A DNA stretch of 64,000 nt from Pseudomonadales bacterium (GTDB taxonomy: Bacteria; Pseudomonadota; Gammaproteobacteria; Pseudomonadales; Pseudohongiellaceae), in NCBI GenBank assembly GCA_012103535.1, contig WLWQ01000001.1, forward strand, positions 682,001 to 746,000, read 5' to 3'. A program made the translations under genes and the position numbers. How positions within the stretch are numbered: position 1 is the first letter of the stretch; every line of letters begins with the position of its first letter. The notes under the pieces are model-generated. The model worked only from the letters and a program-made list of their open reading frames with translations. It made no database searches and was not told the origin of the DNA. Shown here piece by piece: positions 9,531-18,592 of this stretch.

Positions 9531-9950
9531 ATGAAGTACCTGCACACCATGGTTAGAGTCTCAAACATCGACGACTCACTGGATTTTTATTGCAACAAAC
9601 TCGGACTCACTGAGGTGAATCGTTACGACAGCAAAGAAGGTAAATTCACGCTGGTTTTTCTAGCCGCACCCGGCGATGAAGAGGCTCAGGTTGAGCTAAC
9701 TTATAATTGGGACCCGGAAGATTATGACGAAGGCAGAAATTTCGGCCACCTCGCCTATTCGGTGGAAAACATTTACGAGACTTGCCAACGCCTATTGGAT
9801 AACGGCGTCACTATAAATCGTCCACCTCGGGATGGGCGCATGGCATTCGTTCGCTCGCCTGACAATATTTCCATAAAGCTGCTGCAGAATGGGGATGCGC
9901 TCTCCCCTCAAGATCCCTGGTCGAGCATGGAAAATTCCGGTAAATGGTAG
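9531..9950 (+). CDS. gloA: Lactoylglutathione lyase-like VOC protein; one metal ligand replaced
   Basis: Glyoxalase I converts the methylglyoxal-glutathione hemithioacetal to S-lactoylglutathione. The 139 residues align along their whole length with GloA: LHTMVRV at the N-terminus, VELTYNW and GHLAYSV. Metal ligands H5, E55 and H73 are present, but the fourth, a Glu in the usual IELI/IELL motif, is Lys116 (IKLLQ, codon AAG at 9876-9878). Activity may therefore be lost or altered. It lies 38 bp after frmA, a sensible pairing of two glutathione-dependent aldehyde-detoxification steps. Confidence 0.85.
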   Translation: MKYLHTMVRVSNIDDSLDFYCNKLGLTEVNRYDSKEGKFTLVFLAAPGDEEAQVELTYNWDPEDYDEGRNFGHLAYSVENIYETCQRLLDNGVTINRPPRDGRMAFVRSPDNISIKLLQNGDALSPQDPWSSMENSGKW

Positions 9951-10077
9951 CTCTCTCTTGAGCTAACATTCACCCTCGTTTATGATACACGTCCTTCAAT
10001 TGCACCTCTCTTAGCAATTGGAAAAGCTCCTTTGAGTTCTGAGTTTTCAAAACTAAACAACTAGCGGAAGATACAAG

Positions 10078-10950
10078 ATGCAATTACTTGACGGCACGTC
10101 ATGTTCTCAACAAATTCGCCAGGAAATAGCAGAGCAAGTCACGAAAATTAGGGAAAATGGCGAACGGGCGCCCCATCTTGCCGCCGTATTAGTCGGTAAT
10201 GACGGTGCGAGTCAGAACTATGTGGGAATGAAGGTCAAAGACTGCGATGAAGTCGGCTTTAACTCCACCGTGGTTCGCATGGAAGAGACTGCGACTGAAC
10301 AGGAGTTGTTGGACAAGGTGGCAGATCTGAATACAGATGATGCAATCGATGGATTCATCGTACAAGTTCCACTTCCTGAGCACATGGATGAAAACAAGGT
10401 TATTCTGGCAATCGATCCCAGGAAAGACGTAGACGGCTTTTGCCCAGAAAATGTCGGGAACATGAGTCTCGGATTACCCACGTTTCTGTCAGCAACACCA
10501 AACGGGATCATGGAATTATTTCGCCGTTACAATATCGAAACCGAGGGCAAGCACTGCGTGGTACTGGGCAGAAGCAATATTGTCGGTACGCCCATGGCGA
10601 TCTTGTTATCCCGCAACACTAATCCTGGCAATGCCACGGTTACTATCGCCCATAGCCGCACCAAAAATCTCAAGGAACTTTGCCGCAGTGCGGACATTCT
10701 TATTGTTGCTATTGGCAAAACTGAATTTGTCACCGAAGACATGGTGAAGGAAGGCGCAGTGGTTGTGGATGTCGGTCAGACCCGCGTTCCTGACAGCACT
10801 AAAAAGAATGGATTTCGCAATGTTGGTGATGTCGATTTCGAAAACGTAAAAGACAAATGTTCTTACATAACTTATGTAACTGGAGGCGTAGGACCGATGA
10901 CCCGCGCATCTCTGTTACAAAACACCCTTAAAGCCCACCAACGACGATAG
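10078..10950 (+). CDS. folD: Bifunctional methylene-THF dehydrogenase/methenyl-THF cyclohydrolase
   Basis: Interconverts 5,10-methylene-THF and 10-formyl-THF in the cytosol. Motifs include [13 protein letters not shown] with the catalytic Lys (near residue 54), [12 protein letters not shown], the NADP-binding GRSNIVGTP and [10 protein letters not shown], and PMTRASLL at the C-terminus. Length 290 is normal. It is 10 bp upstream of the aminotransferase, so the two are likely co-transcribed. With purU and frmA nearby it completes a formate/formaldehyde/folate module. Confidence 0.96.
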   Translation: MQLLDGTSCSQQIRQEIAEQVTKIRENGERAPHLAAVLVGNDGASQNYVGMKVKDCDEVGFNSTVVRMEETATEQELLDKVADLNTDDAIDGFIVQVPLPEHMDENKVILAIDPRKDVDGFCPENVGNMSLGLPTFLSATPNGIMELFRRYNIETEGKHCVVLGRSNIVGTPMAILLSRNTNPGNATVTIAHSRTKNLKELCRSADILIVAIGKTEFVTEDMVKEGAVVVDVGQTRVPDSTKKNGFRNVGDVDFENVKDKCSYITYVTGGVGPMTRASLLQNTLKAHQRR

Positions 10951-10960
10951 AGAAATAATC

Positions 10961-12157
10961 ATGTTTCAATCACTTCAGCCACTCCCTCCTGATCCAATTC
11001 TCGGACTCTCCGCTGCGTTCAAAGCTGATTCCAATCCAAACAAAATAGATTTAGGCATTGGTGTCTATAAAGACGAACAGGGAAATACGCCAGTAATGAA
11101 AGCGGTAAAACAGGCGGAAGAGATAATCCTAAAGTCCCAGGCCACTAAATCCTATGTCGGCCCTACCGGAGCGGTAGATTACAACGAGACTATAGCCAGA
11201 TTGGTTTTAGGTGAAAAATTATTTGATCGTCTGGGAAAAAGAAGAGCGACTGTGCAGACTCCTGGTGGTTGCGGTGGCTTGCGCTTAGCGGCGGAATTTA
11301 TTGGCAAAGCAAATCCTGACGCAACTGTCTGGGTAAGCGATCCTACCTGGGCAAACCATAAACCCTTATTGGGTTCTGCTGGCCTGAGCTTCAATTCTTA
11401 TCCTTATTATGATTATGAAACTCACAGTGTGAATTTCGACGGTATGCTGAAAACATTGCAGCAGGTACCGAAAGGAGATCTGGTGTTGCTCCATGGCTGC
11501 TGCCACAATCCCAGTGGCGCTGACCTCAGCCCAGCGCAATGGGATGCGGTACGGGATGCCGCCTTGCAACAGGGTTTTACAGTATTTATAGATCTCGCCT
11601 ATCAAGGCATGGGAACCGGGTTAGACGAAGATGTATATGGCGTTCGATTATTAGCTGAAGCGCTACCCGAACTCATTGTTGTAAGCTCTTGCTCAAAAAA
11701 CTTTGGTTTGTATCGAGAACGAACCGGCGCCGTTACCTTAATTTGCGACAGTGACGAAGCCTGCGCAACCGCCAGCACTTTGTTAGCGGCTGCCGCCCGG
11801 GCCAACTATTCCATGCCCCCGGATCATGGTGCGGCAGTCGTGCAACTTATTATGAACACTCCTGAACTTCGCCAAGTCTGGAATGAAGAGCTGACGGGAA
11901 TTCGCGAACGAATTAACAGTCTGCGTTCAATCTTTGTACAGCGCCTCAGAGAAGCAGGAATAAAACGGGATTTTAGTTTCATCGAGAACGAGAAAGGGAT
12001 GTTTTCGTTTTTGGGAGTGGATGCTGATCAGATAAACACCTTAATCGAGAAATACGGCATTTATCTGGTTAACTCAAGTCGAATTAATGTTGCCAGCATC
12101 AATGACAGCAATATCGAATATCTGATTAACAGTCTTGCTGAAGTATTAGCAGACTAG
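10961..12157 (+). CDS. Aromatic/aspartate aminotransferase, class I fold
   Basis: PLP-dependent aminotransferase of subgroup I-alpha (TyrB/AspC/PhhC), moving amino groups between aspartate or aromatic amino acids and 2-oxoglutarate. Residues seen are YVGPTGAVDYN, LLHGCCHNPSGAD with the PLP-interacting Asn, IDLAYQGMG, and SSCSKNFGLYRERTGA carrying the PLP lysine at about 246. Length 398 fits. The PhhC-type aromatic enzyme is likely but aspartate specificity cannot be excluded. It ends in a hairpin shared with the convergent universal stress gene. Confidence 0.93.
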   Translation: MFQSLQPLPPDPILGLSAAFKADSNPNKIDLGIGVYKDEQGNTPVMKAVKQAEEIILKSQATKSYVGPTGAVDYNETIARLVLGEKLFDRLGKRRATVQTPGGCGGLRLAAEFIGKANPDATVWVSDPTWANHKPLLGSAGLSFNSYPYYDYETHSVNFDGMLKTLQQVPKGDLVLLHGCCHNPSGADLSPAQWDAVRDAALQQGFTVFIDLAYQGMGTGLDEDVYGVRLLAEALPELIVVSSCSKNFGLYRERTGAVTLICDSDEACATASTLLAAAARANYSMPPDHGAAVVQLIMNTPELRQVWNEELTGIRERINSLRSIFVQRLREAGIKRDFSFIENEKGMFSFLGVDADQINTLIEKYGIYLVNSSRINVASINDSNIEYLINSLAEVLAD

Positions 12158-12167
12158 CGATGGCTGC

Positions 12168-12194
12168 AATGGCGGTTATATCTTAACCGCCATT
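12168..12194. terminator. Convergent hairpin (bidirectional terminator-like)
   Basis: AATGGCGGTTA at 12168-12178 pairs with TAACCGCCATT at 12184-12194 (perfect 11 bp, loop TATCT). It begins 10 bp after the aminotransferase stop and includes the last codons and stop of the opposing stress protein. T-tracts are poor on both sides. Confidence 0.6.
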
Positions 12195-12613
12195 ACGTTT
12201 GAAGAAATGCCTTGAATAACACAGTTTGTAGTTGGTCCAGGCAACTGCATCCAGTCATTATCCTTGCAGTGTGATCCCACGAGCACCAAATCTGCGTCTA
12301 TTTCCGCAGCCAACTTCTTAATTTCAGATGCCGGTTCTCCGTAGGCTAAATAGATACGATCGCTAGGTATTTCTAAACCGTGCTTTTTGAGAATCTCGCG
12401 AATGCGAATTTGAGTGTGGTCAAATAGTCGTTGAGCGTGGGCATCGCGTCCAAAATCACTGCACTGCCATGCATCGTGCATTCCTTTTTTAATGACATGC
12501 ACAACATGTAATTTTTCAGATTCATCGTGACAAAGTTTTTGCACACGACTTATCAATAAATCTGACTGAGAATTTAAATCGATGGCCAGTAATAATTTTT
12601 CAAAATGCGCCAT
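12176..12613 (-). CDS. Universal stress protein UspA family
   Basis: Small cytosolic nucleotide-binding stress protein. The fold is marked by EKLLLAIDLNSQSD at the N-terminus and LVLVGSHCKDNDWMQLPGPT near the end, resembling the G-2X-G-9X-G(S/T) ATP site in part. The frame opens with a TTG at 12634, but the ATG at 12613 with AGGA seven bases upstream is preferred, giving 145 residues. The last codons lie in the bidirectional hairpin. Role: survival under starvation or redox stress, by family. Confidence 0.87.
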   Translation of the reverse strand: MAHFEKLLLAIDLNSQSDLLISRVQKLCHDESEKLHVVHVIKKGMHDAWQCSDFGRDAHAQRLFDHTQIRIREILKKHGLEIPSDRIYLAYGEPASEIKKLAAEIDADLVLVGSHCKDNDWMQLPGPTTNCVIQGISSNVMAVKI

Positions 12614-12711
12614 GGCTACATCCTGCCGTAGCAAGTCGAGACTACTTAACTAATAAAGATTACAACTGTGAAAAAGATACTAGATTGAGGCAAGGGCCCA
12701 CTTGATCTACA

Positions 12712-13788
12712 TCAAGCGGACCTGGCTTTCAGGGAGGGACTAACTTCTTGTGCAAATTTGCGCAATATAATTTCAGTGGATTCCCAACTAATACAAGCAT
12801 CAGTTATGGAAACGCCTGGGCGAATTTCCTCGAGGTCATCTGGAATTGGTTGATTTCCTTCTTCCAGATTACTTTCAATCATTACCCCAACAATTGAATT
12901 GTTGCCTTCTTGCAATTGCCGAGCAACATCATCGAGCACTTCGGTTTGCTTGTTGTGGTCTTTCTGGGAATTACCATGACTGCAGTCGATCATAATATTT
13001 TCTTCATGACCCGCTTTGCGCAATTCCTGTTCACACCGCTCTACACTTTCACGATCAAAATTCGGAGACTTACCACCTCTTAAAATTACATGGCAATGAG
13101 GGTTTCCCTCAGTACGAAACACAGCGACTTTGCCTTCTTCAGTGACAGAGATAAAACTATGATTGGCAGAAGCAGAGCGTATGGCATTGATTGCTACCAT
13201 CAACTCTCCGTCTACATTGTTTTTAAAACCGATCGCAGAAGAAATTCCACTTGCTAGCTTTCGATGAGTTGGTGATTCGGTAGTGCGTGCTCCGATCGCG
13301 GTCCAACTTACTAGATCCTGTAAATATTGAGGCGAGATCAGATCCAAGGCCTCAATAGCAATCGGTAAACCGAGATCAGCGATTTCCAACATGAGCTTGC
13401 GGCCGATTCGAATTCCATGATCGATGCGGTGGGAGCCATCCAAATGAGGATCATAAATCAAGCCTTCCCAACCAACCGAAGTACGCGGTTTTTCAAAATA
13501 CACGCGCATTAAGATCAGCAGATCATCTGCCAGTTCATCTGCAAGTGGCTTAAGTAATCTTGCGTACTCAATAGCTTCTTCGGGATTGTGAATAGAACAA
13601 GGACCAACCACGACGACTAGCCGAGGGTCTTCGCGATTGAGTACAGCCTTAACCTGGCGGTGACCACGTTTGACTGTCTTAAGCGCATCGCCTTTTAGTG
13701 TGAATTCATTTTTCAATGCGCCAGGCGTGGGCAGCTCCTCATATCCTGTGATATGAAGATTGTCGATTTCCTTTGTCCTTTTTGCCAT
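12712..13788 (-). CDS. 3-deoxy-7-phosphoheptulonate synthase (class I DAHP synthase)
   Basis: Condenses phosphoenolpyruvate and erythrose-4-phosphate in the first step of the shikimate pathway. The 358 residues carry the class I signature: VVVGPCSIHNPEEAIEYA, FEKPRTSVGWEGLIYDP, the metal and PEP residues in IMIDCSHGNSQKDH, and GVSITDACISWE at the end. Feedback type (Phe, Tyr or Trp; AroG, AroF or AroH) cannot be assigned confidently. It is a single gene facing away from efpL. Confidence 0.95.
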   Translation of the reverse strand: MAKRTKEIDNLHITGYEELPTPGALKNEFTLKGDALKTVKRGHRQVKAVLNREDPRLVVVVGPCSIHNPEEAIEYARLLKPLADELADDLLILMRVYFEKPRTSVGWEGLIYDPHLDGSHRIDHGIRIGRKLMLEIADLGLPIAIEALDLISPQYLQDLVSWTAIGARTTESPTHRKLASGISSAIGFKNNVDGELMVAINAIRSASANHSFISVTEEGKVAVFRTEGNPHCHVILRGGKSPNFDRESVERCEQELRKAGHEENIMIDCSHGNSQKDHNKQTEVLDDVARQLQEGNNSIVGVMIESNLEEGNQPIPDDLEEIRPGVSITDACISWESTEIILRKFAQEVSPSLKARSA

Positions 13789-13971
13789 TGCTCTGTACCG
13801 CCTAATTTGCAGGACCGGGGATTATGGAGTATTTAGTCGCTTAACTCAAAGCTCAGAGGCTAAATCACTGTTTTCTACAGTGATTAACAGGCTAGAAGCA
13901 TTGCAGCCCTATGCCGCATAAGTTAAATTCCGCCTGCTGTGGCAATGTAAAAAATAATGATAGGGGATTCT

Positions 13972-14538
13972 ATGCCAAAGGCCAGCGAACTAAAGAAAGG
14001 AATGATTATCGACATGGAAGGTGTGCCCCATATCGTTAAGCAGCTGGAGGCAAAATCGCCCTCTTCTCGCGGCGCTTCCACTTTATACAAGATTCGTTTC
14101 AACAATTTACAAACCCATCAAAAACTCGACGCCTCCTTTAAAGGGGACGATCTGTTAAAAGAAGCAGATTGCATTCGAGTTCAGGTGCAGTATTCCTATC
14201 TGGATGATGACACCTATTACTTCATGAATATGGAAGACTATAGCCAGTACGGGTTGAACGCGGAACAATTAGAAGGCCAAATTCCTTTCTTAATAGAGCA
14301 ACAGGAGGACATCATAGCGCTCATTATGGACGGGAATCTGCTTGGTATTGAGATGCCGCAGTCTGTTAATTTGGTAGTTGAAGATACGCCACCTGCTATC
14401 ACTGGCTCATCTGCTACCAATAGAAGTAAAACTGCAACATTGTCTACCGGACTAGAAATTCAAGTCCCAGAATATTTAGCGCCAGGTGAGACAGTAAAGG
14501 TAAATACGGTGACCGGAAAATTTATGTCTAGAGCTTAA
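13972..14538 (+). CDS. efpL: Elongation factor P-like protein (YeiP/EfpL)
   Basis: EF-P paralogue that binds the ribosome and relieves stalling at polyproline and related motifs. It shows the KOW-like N-domain, where the tip loop reads KSPSSRGAST with Arg in place of the modified Lys of true EF-P, then the OB domains with NMEDYSQYGLN and a C-terminal GLEIQVPEYLAPGE. This matches YeiP more than EF-P. The frame is open from an ATG at 13957, but the ATG at 13972 with AGGGGAT upstream gives the usual MPKASELKKGM start. YeiP is typical of Gammaproteobacteria. Confidence 0.93.
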   Translation: MPKASELKKGMIIDMEGVPHIVKQLEAKSPSSRGASTLYKIRFNNLQTHQKLDASFKGDDLLKEADCIRVQVQYSYLDDDTYYFMNMEDYSQYGLNAEQLEGQIPFLIEQQEDIIALIMDGNLLGIEMPQSVNLVVEDTPPAITGSSATNRSKTATLSTGLEIQVPEYLAPGETVKVNTVTGKFMSRA

Positions 14539-14541
14539 GAC

Positions 14542-15327
14542 TTATAGAAACAATAAAAGCACAATTACAAACACCCCGCCCCCAGCGGCCAAACCCATCA
14601 GCAAACTTAAGCGGTCTTCATTCGTAGGATAACTCCAATTTTGTGCCGGTGCCCTCTCACCAGCCCCTTCGATTACTTCTTCGAGTTCCGCATATTCCTC
14701 CTCACTCATCTTTTCTTCTCTATCTCGATGCGTCACTGGTGATTGAATATCAACCTGCTCCGAACTCTCAACTTCGTCTTCATCGAAATACCCACGTCGA
14801 GCGGCACGGCGATTTACTACTGAATCACTATCTTCGAATTTTTTGCGGTCGTTTCTCTTTCTAACAGTTCGAACTGGCGCGGTTACAAGTCCCGCGCTTT
14901 TCAGCTGCACTAAGGCTTGCTTATAGGCTTTAGTTGTCGTCGAGAGAGTCCGTTTTGCTAGATTCCTGGACTTAGCGAATCGAAGCAAGGTGAAGCGGCA
15001 GCGATTATCTTTTAAGACCGTGCGCAGAGACTGCTTTAGATCATCAGAACTAATGTATTGCTGCGCTAATTCATATTGCTGCTCTTCAGAAATTCCACTG
15101 TCACTAAGATCCTGCCATTGATCTTTATTGCCATGACGCAAGACACTAACAATAAACCACCGCGCCTGCTCCAGCATTGTGTCTTGTCCCAGGCGAGTTT
15201 CAATCATACTGATCAGATCGTCTAGACTGTTCGCGTCAGACACATCCAATCCAAGCGCATTGGAAAAATTTAACTGATGCTGGGTTGCATTCAATTTTTC
15301 GTTTTGTTGTTTAATCTCTTCGTTCAC
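14542..15327 (-). CDS. Hypothetical protein with C-terminal membrane anchor
   Basis: A 261-residue protein, mostly helical and polar, with a highly charged linker (about residues 155-235, rich in Arg, Glu and Ser) and one hydrophobic segment at the very C-terminus (LLMGLAAGGGVFVIVLLLFL). It would sit in the cytosol tail-anchored to the inner membrane. I do not recognise the family. The GTG start overlaps the stop of the upstream lipase-like gene (TAGTG), which implies translational coupling. It ends 3 bp from efpL in convergent orientation. Confidence 0.75.
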   Translation of the reverse strand: MNEEIKQQNEKLNATQHQLNFSNALGLDVSDANSLDDLISMIETRLGQDTMLEQARWFIVSVLRHGNKDQWQDLSDSGISEEQQYELAQQYISSDDLKQSLRTVLKDNRCRFTLLRFAKSRNLAKRTLSTTTKAYKQALVQLKSAGLVTAPVRTVRKRNDRKKFEDSDSVVNRRAARRGYFDEDEVESSEQVDIQSPVTHRDREEKMSEEEYAELEEVIEGAGERAPAQNWSYPTNEDRLSLLMGLAAGGGVFVIVLLLFL

Positions 15328-16025
15328 TATTCTGGAATAAACTGGCCGGTTTTAAGGTAATGGATGGTGTGATCTATCACTTCATTATTGCGCATCATAA
15401 AAGTGTGAGTTACTGGTAATACCAAATGAGCGTTCATGCCTTCAACTTTAGTACTTTCCACACTTACAATGCTGTCGTTAGGTCCATCAATAAACAAGAA
15501 TCCAATCGGATTTATATTCGTCGTTCCCGCTATAACCCCCAGCTCGAAATACACAGGACCTAAATCTTTTAGAATGCTGTCATCTTCGGTTCCCAGAACA
15601 AATCCGGCGGGACCTAAAAAACCAAATCCTGGAACCGGTGATAGGCCATCAACTATTTCACTGCCTTGGTTGGGCGGCCCCAACATTACCACTTTTCCTA
15701 ACAAGTCCAATTCATTCTCTTGTAAATAGTGACGAACCAGAATTCCCCCAAGCGAATGCGTAACAAAGTGTATTTTTTCCGGCGAATTAGATAGGCATTG
15801 ACCGATGCCACGACCGACTGCGTCATCGGCTAATACGTCTATTTCATAGCGAATCGATGGGTAATTAATGTTTACTGCATCGAATCCGCTGCGATTAAGC
15901 TTTGATTCCAGTTCGCCCATTGAATTTGATACCCGGGCAAGACCGTGCAATAGAACAACACACTCGTTAGCCAGTGCTGGAGAACTTGCGAGTAAAAACA
16001 AAAAAAGCAGGGACGCATTTTTCAT
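15327..16025 (-). CDS. Secreted alpha/beta hydrolase (lipase-like)
   Basis: Signal peptide at residues 1-19 (KNASLLFLFLLASSPALA). The alpha/beta-hydrolase core starts with CVVLLHGLAR, and the nucleophile elbow is VTHSLGGILV with Ser near residue 91. MLGPPNQGSEIVDGL follows, as in the triacylglycerol-lipase/PGAP1-like group, and PVTHTFMM near 210 likely carries the catalytic His. Length is 232. It probably hydrolyses esters in the periplasm or outside. It lies in an apparent operon murJ - DUF2007 - lipase - anchored protein. Confidence 0.87.
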   Translation of the reverse strand: MKNASLLFLFLLASSPALANECVVLLHGLARVSNSMGELESKLNRSGFDAVNINYPSIRYEIDVLADDAVGRGIGQCLSNSPEKIHFVTHSLGGILVRHYLQENELDLLGKVVMLGPPNQGSEIVDGLSPVPGFGFLGPAGFVLGTEDDSILKDLGPVYFELGVIAGTTNINPIGFLFIDGPNDSIVSVESTKVEGMNAHLVLPVTHTFMMRNNEVIDHTIHYLKTGQFIPE

Positions 16026-16028
16026 AAC

Positions 16029-16337
16029 CTATGCCGCCGAACTTTGACAATTCCAACAGATATCAAAACTACCCAGATTATCTTCTCCACAAGACCTGCA
16101 CACCCATTCTTCACCTTCAACTTCGTCGGCATTCGCGAGTTCTTTCAGGATTTGTTCGGCACGCTTGGCGTAGAGTGGTTTCACCCAGACTTCAGGCATA
16201 CTTTCCGTAATCGGCGTTTCGCCGGCTATAGAAGAAAGTCTCTCATTCTTAACTTCAGCATAAATATCATGCTGCTCCAATACGTTGCGGATGTGCCATG
16301 CCATGGCGACACTGTCGGCGGTATAGACTCTTTTCAT
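16029..16337 (-). CDS. DUF2007 protein with zinc-ribbon tail
   Basis: Residues 1-68 are the DUF2007 (putative signal-transducing protein) fold: KRVYTADSVAMAWHIRNVLE, a buried strand MPEVWVKPLYAKRAEQIL. The C-terminus holds CRSCGEDNLGSFDICWNC, a four-Cys zinc ribbon. At 102 residues it is normal for the family, whose function is unknown. It is 3 bp from the lipase gene and 33 bp from murJ. Confidence 0.85.
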   Translation of the reverse strand: MKRVYTADSVAMAWHIRNVLEQHDIYAEVKNERLSSIAGETPITESMPEVWVKPLYAKRAEQILKELANADEVEGEEWVCRSCGEDNLGSFDICWNCQSSAA

Positions 16338-16370
16338 CAGGCTACTACTTGCTACAACTAAAGGTAGAGC

Positions 16371-17966
16371 TTAGCGATAGATATGACGCCAGCGCAAGCC
16401 GAAGGTGAACAATATCAAGCCATAAATAGCCATTCCGCCTAAGACCAGGATTCCCAGGCGCAGTACCTGTTCGCCGGCTGTCCAAGCCAGCCAGTCCTGC
16501 CATTCACCAGCGAAGTTAAATAAGAAAAGAGCCATTGCGGCATTGGCGAGGACTATGCGCAGCAAGAAAACCATCCAACCAGGCTGAAAGAAAAACACCT
16601 GCTCTGAGCGCAGCCCTTGCAGGAGCAATCCAGCATTAAGAAAGGCGGCCAGACTCGTGGCCAATGCCAAACCAACATGAGCCAGATCATTCAAGTAAAA
16701 AACGATATTCATAACCATATTGGCAGTCATGGCAATGATACCGATGCGCACCGGCGTTGCGGTATTTTGTCGCGCGTAAAATCCAGGGGAAAAAATCTTT
16801 ATGGCCATGAATGCGATTAAACCAACGGAATAAGCACGCAAGGCACCTGCCGATCCAATAACATCAGAAGGGGTAAAGTTTTCGTTTTGGAAGAGAGTTA
16901 CTAACAACGGTTCTGCTATTAGCACGAGAGAAAGTGAAGCTGGTATGGCAATGAGACAAACCAGACGAAAAGCCCAGTCCAGTGTTTCTGCGAATTCCGC
17001 TGTAGAAGCTTCTGCGTGTTTACGAGAGAGACTTGGCAAAACCACGATAGCGATAGCAATTCCGAATGTACCCAGCGGCAGTTCCATAAGTCGATCAGAA
17101 AAGTAAAGCCAAGCCACACTTCCCGTAGCTAATAAAGACGCAATAAATACATCTAACAATAAATTAATTTGGGTGACAGACACACCAAACAAAGCCGGGA
17201 GCATTAATTTCTTAATTCGCGCCACGCCTTCGTGTGATTTGCTACGCCTCGGCTTCGGCAATAAATTAATTCGCTGCAAAAATGGCAGCTGGAAAAACAA
17301 TTGCGCAAAACCAGCGATTAAAACCGCCCAAGCGAGCGCCAATTCGGGTTCGCGCATATAGGGCACAAGGAAAAATGATGCGCTAATCAGGGAGATGTTT
17401 AGCAATGCCGGCGTAATAGCAGGAACGGCAAACCTGCCATAGGAATTGAGTATGGCACTGCACAATGCAGTCATGGAAATTAGCAATAGATAGGGAAAAG
17501 TAATACGCAGCATCTCAACGAACAATGCAAATTTTTCCGGCTCGTCCGTGAACCCATATGCGATAGGAATTGCGATAAATGGCGCGGCAATGATTACGAC
17601 AGCAGTAACTAAAAGTAGTAATCCTCCCAGGCTGGCGCTTACTGCGTTGATGAGCCCCTGTACTTCAACTTGAGAATTCTTGGTCCGATATTCGGAAAGA
17701 ATCGGGACAAAAGCCTGGTTAAATGCACCTTCCGCAAAAAGCCGGCGCATGAAGTTTGGAATCTTATTAGCAAGGAGAAAGGCATCCATTGCATCTGTAG
17801 TTCCGAACACGCGCGCGATAACGATATCCCGCACCAGACCAAGTACTCGGGAGAACATTGTCATCGATCCAGTAACACCACTGGCCTTTAATAAACCGCC
17901 TTCCTGATCGGCTGTGCTGGACGCACTTGTGTCGACTCGCTCCGAGTCCGGTTGAATCTCAGTCAT
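16371..17966 (-). CDS. murJ: Lipid II flippase MurJ
   Basis: MOP-superfamily inner-membrane flippase that moves lipid-linked peptidoglycan precursor to the periplasmic face. About 14 hydrophobic segments are visible over 531 residues. Hallmarks are GSMTMFSRVLGLVRDIVIA, NFMRRLFAEGAFNQAFVP near residue 75-95 and PLGTFGIAIAIVVLPSLS. A polar 30-residue N-terminal extension precedes the first helix. The divergent neighbour is rpsT, the standard gammaproteobacterial arrangement, although ribF-ileS do not follow here. Confidence 0.96.
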   Translation of the reverse strand: MTEIQPDSERVDTSASSTADQEGGLLKASGVTGSMTMFSRVLGLVRDIVIARVFGTTDAMDAFLLANKIPNFMRRLFAEGAFNQAFVPILSEYRTKNSQVEVQGLINAVSASLGGLLLLVTAVVIIAAPFIAIPIAYGFTDEPEKFALFVEMLRITFPYLLLISMTALCSAILNSYGRFAVPAITPALLNISLISASFFLVPYMREPELALAWAVLIAGFAQLFFQLPFLQRINLLPKPRRSKSHEGVARIKKLMLPALFGVSVTQINLLLDVFIASLLATGSVAWLYFSDRLMELPLGTFGIAIAIVVLPSLSRKHAEASTAEFAETLDWAFRLVCLIAIPASLSLVLIAEPLLVTLFQNENFTPSDVIGSAGALRAYSVGLIAFMAIKIFSPGFYARQNTATPVRIGIIAMTANMVMNIVFYLNDLAHVGLALATSLAAFLNAGLLLQGLRSEQVFFFQPGWMVFLLRIVLANAAMALFLFNFAGEWQDWLAWTAGEQVLRLGILVLGGMAIYGLILFTFGLRWRHIYR

Positions 17967-18245
17967 ACCAATTACTACTGCTAAACTTGGTGGATTATGT
18001 CAGTTCCCGCTCTCTGCGGATATGGCCCTTATGCCATTCCCGAACCATACATGAGCTATCGGATAAGCGGTTGAATTAGTTAAGTATTCATTAGCAAATC
18101 GACCTGCCTATCACGGCGCCATCCTATTGACATCACTTATTGAAAACGGCATAGTGTCGCTCCTTTGAAACGGCGGAACTCAATGGCTGAGGCCTACCCC
18201 GTAAACTTATTCTAGAAAACGAAATTAGCAAGCAAGGAGTTAGAA

Positions 18246-18509
18246 TTGGCCAATTCTCCACAAGCCCGAAAGCGTGCAAAGCAAGGCGAAACTCGTCGCC
18301 GCCATAACGCCTCATTCAGATCCATGGTGCGCACCTATATAAAGAAGGTAGACACCGCAATTGAAGGCGGTGATCACGGCGCAGCGACTGAAGCATATAA
18401 TAGTGCTGTACCAATAATTGATCGCATGGCTGACAAGGGAATAATTCACAAGAACAAAGCCGCACGGCACAAGAGCCGATTAAATGCGGCGGTAAAAGCA
18501 CTCAAATAG
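18246..18509 (+). CDS. rpsT: 30S ribosomal protein S20
   Basis: Primary-binding protein of the small subunit, 87 residues, basic and helical ([20 protein letters not shown]). The start is TTG at 18246 with AAGGAG eleven bases before it. A non-ATG start is well known for this gene in enterobacteria, where it serves autogenous control, and its presence here suggests the same. A good intrinsic terminator follows. Confidence 0.97.
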   Translation: MANSPQARKRAKQGETRRRHNASFRSMVRTYIKKVDTAIEGGDHGAATEAYNSAVPIIDRMADKGIIHKNKAARHKSRLNAAVKALK

Positions 18510-18530
18510 TGTAAATCGGATAATAAAAAA

Positions 18531-18553
18531 ACCGGCATTAGCCGGTTTTTTTT
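18531..18553 (+). terminator. Intrinsic terminator of rpsT
   Basis: ACCGGC (18531-18536), loop ATTA, GCCGGT (18541-18546), then a T-run to 18553; the preceding A-run makes it symmetrical, so it can also act on the opposite strand after proB. Confidence 0.93.
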
Positions 18554-18592
18554 ATGTCTTAGGATTAGTTTCCAGGAAATTTACACTAGTGA

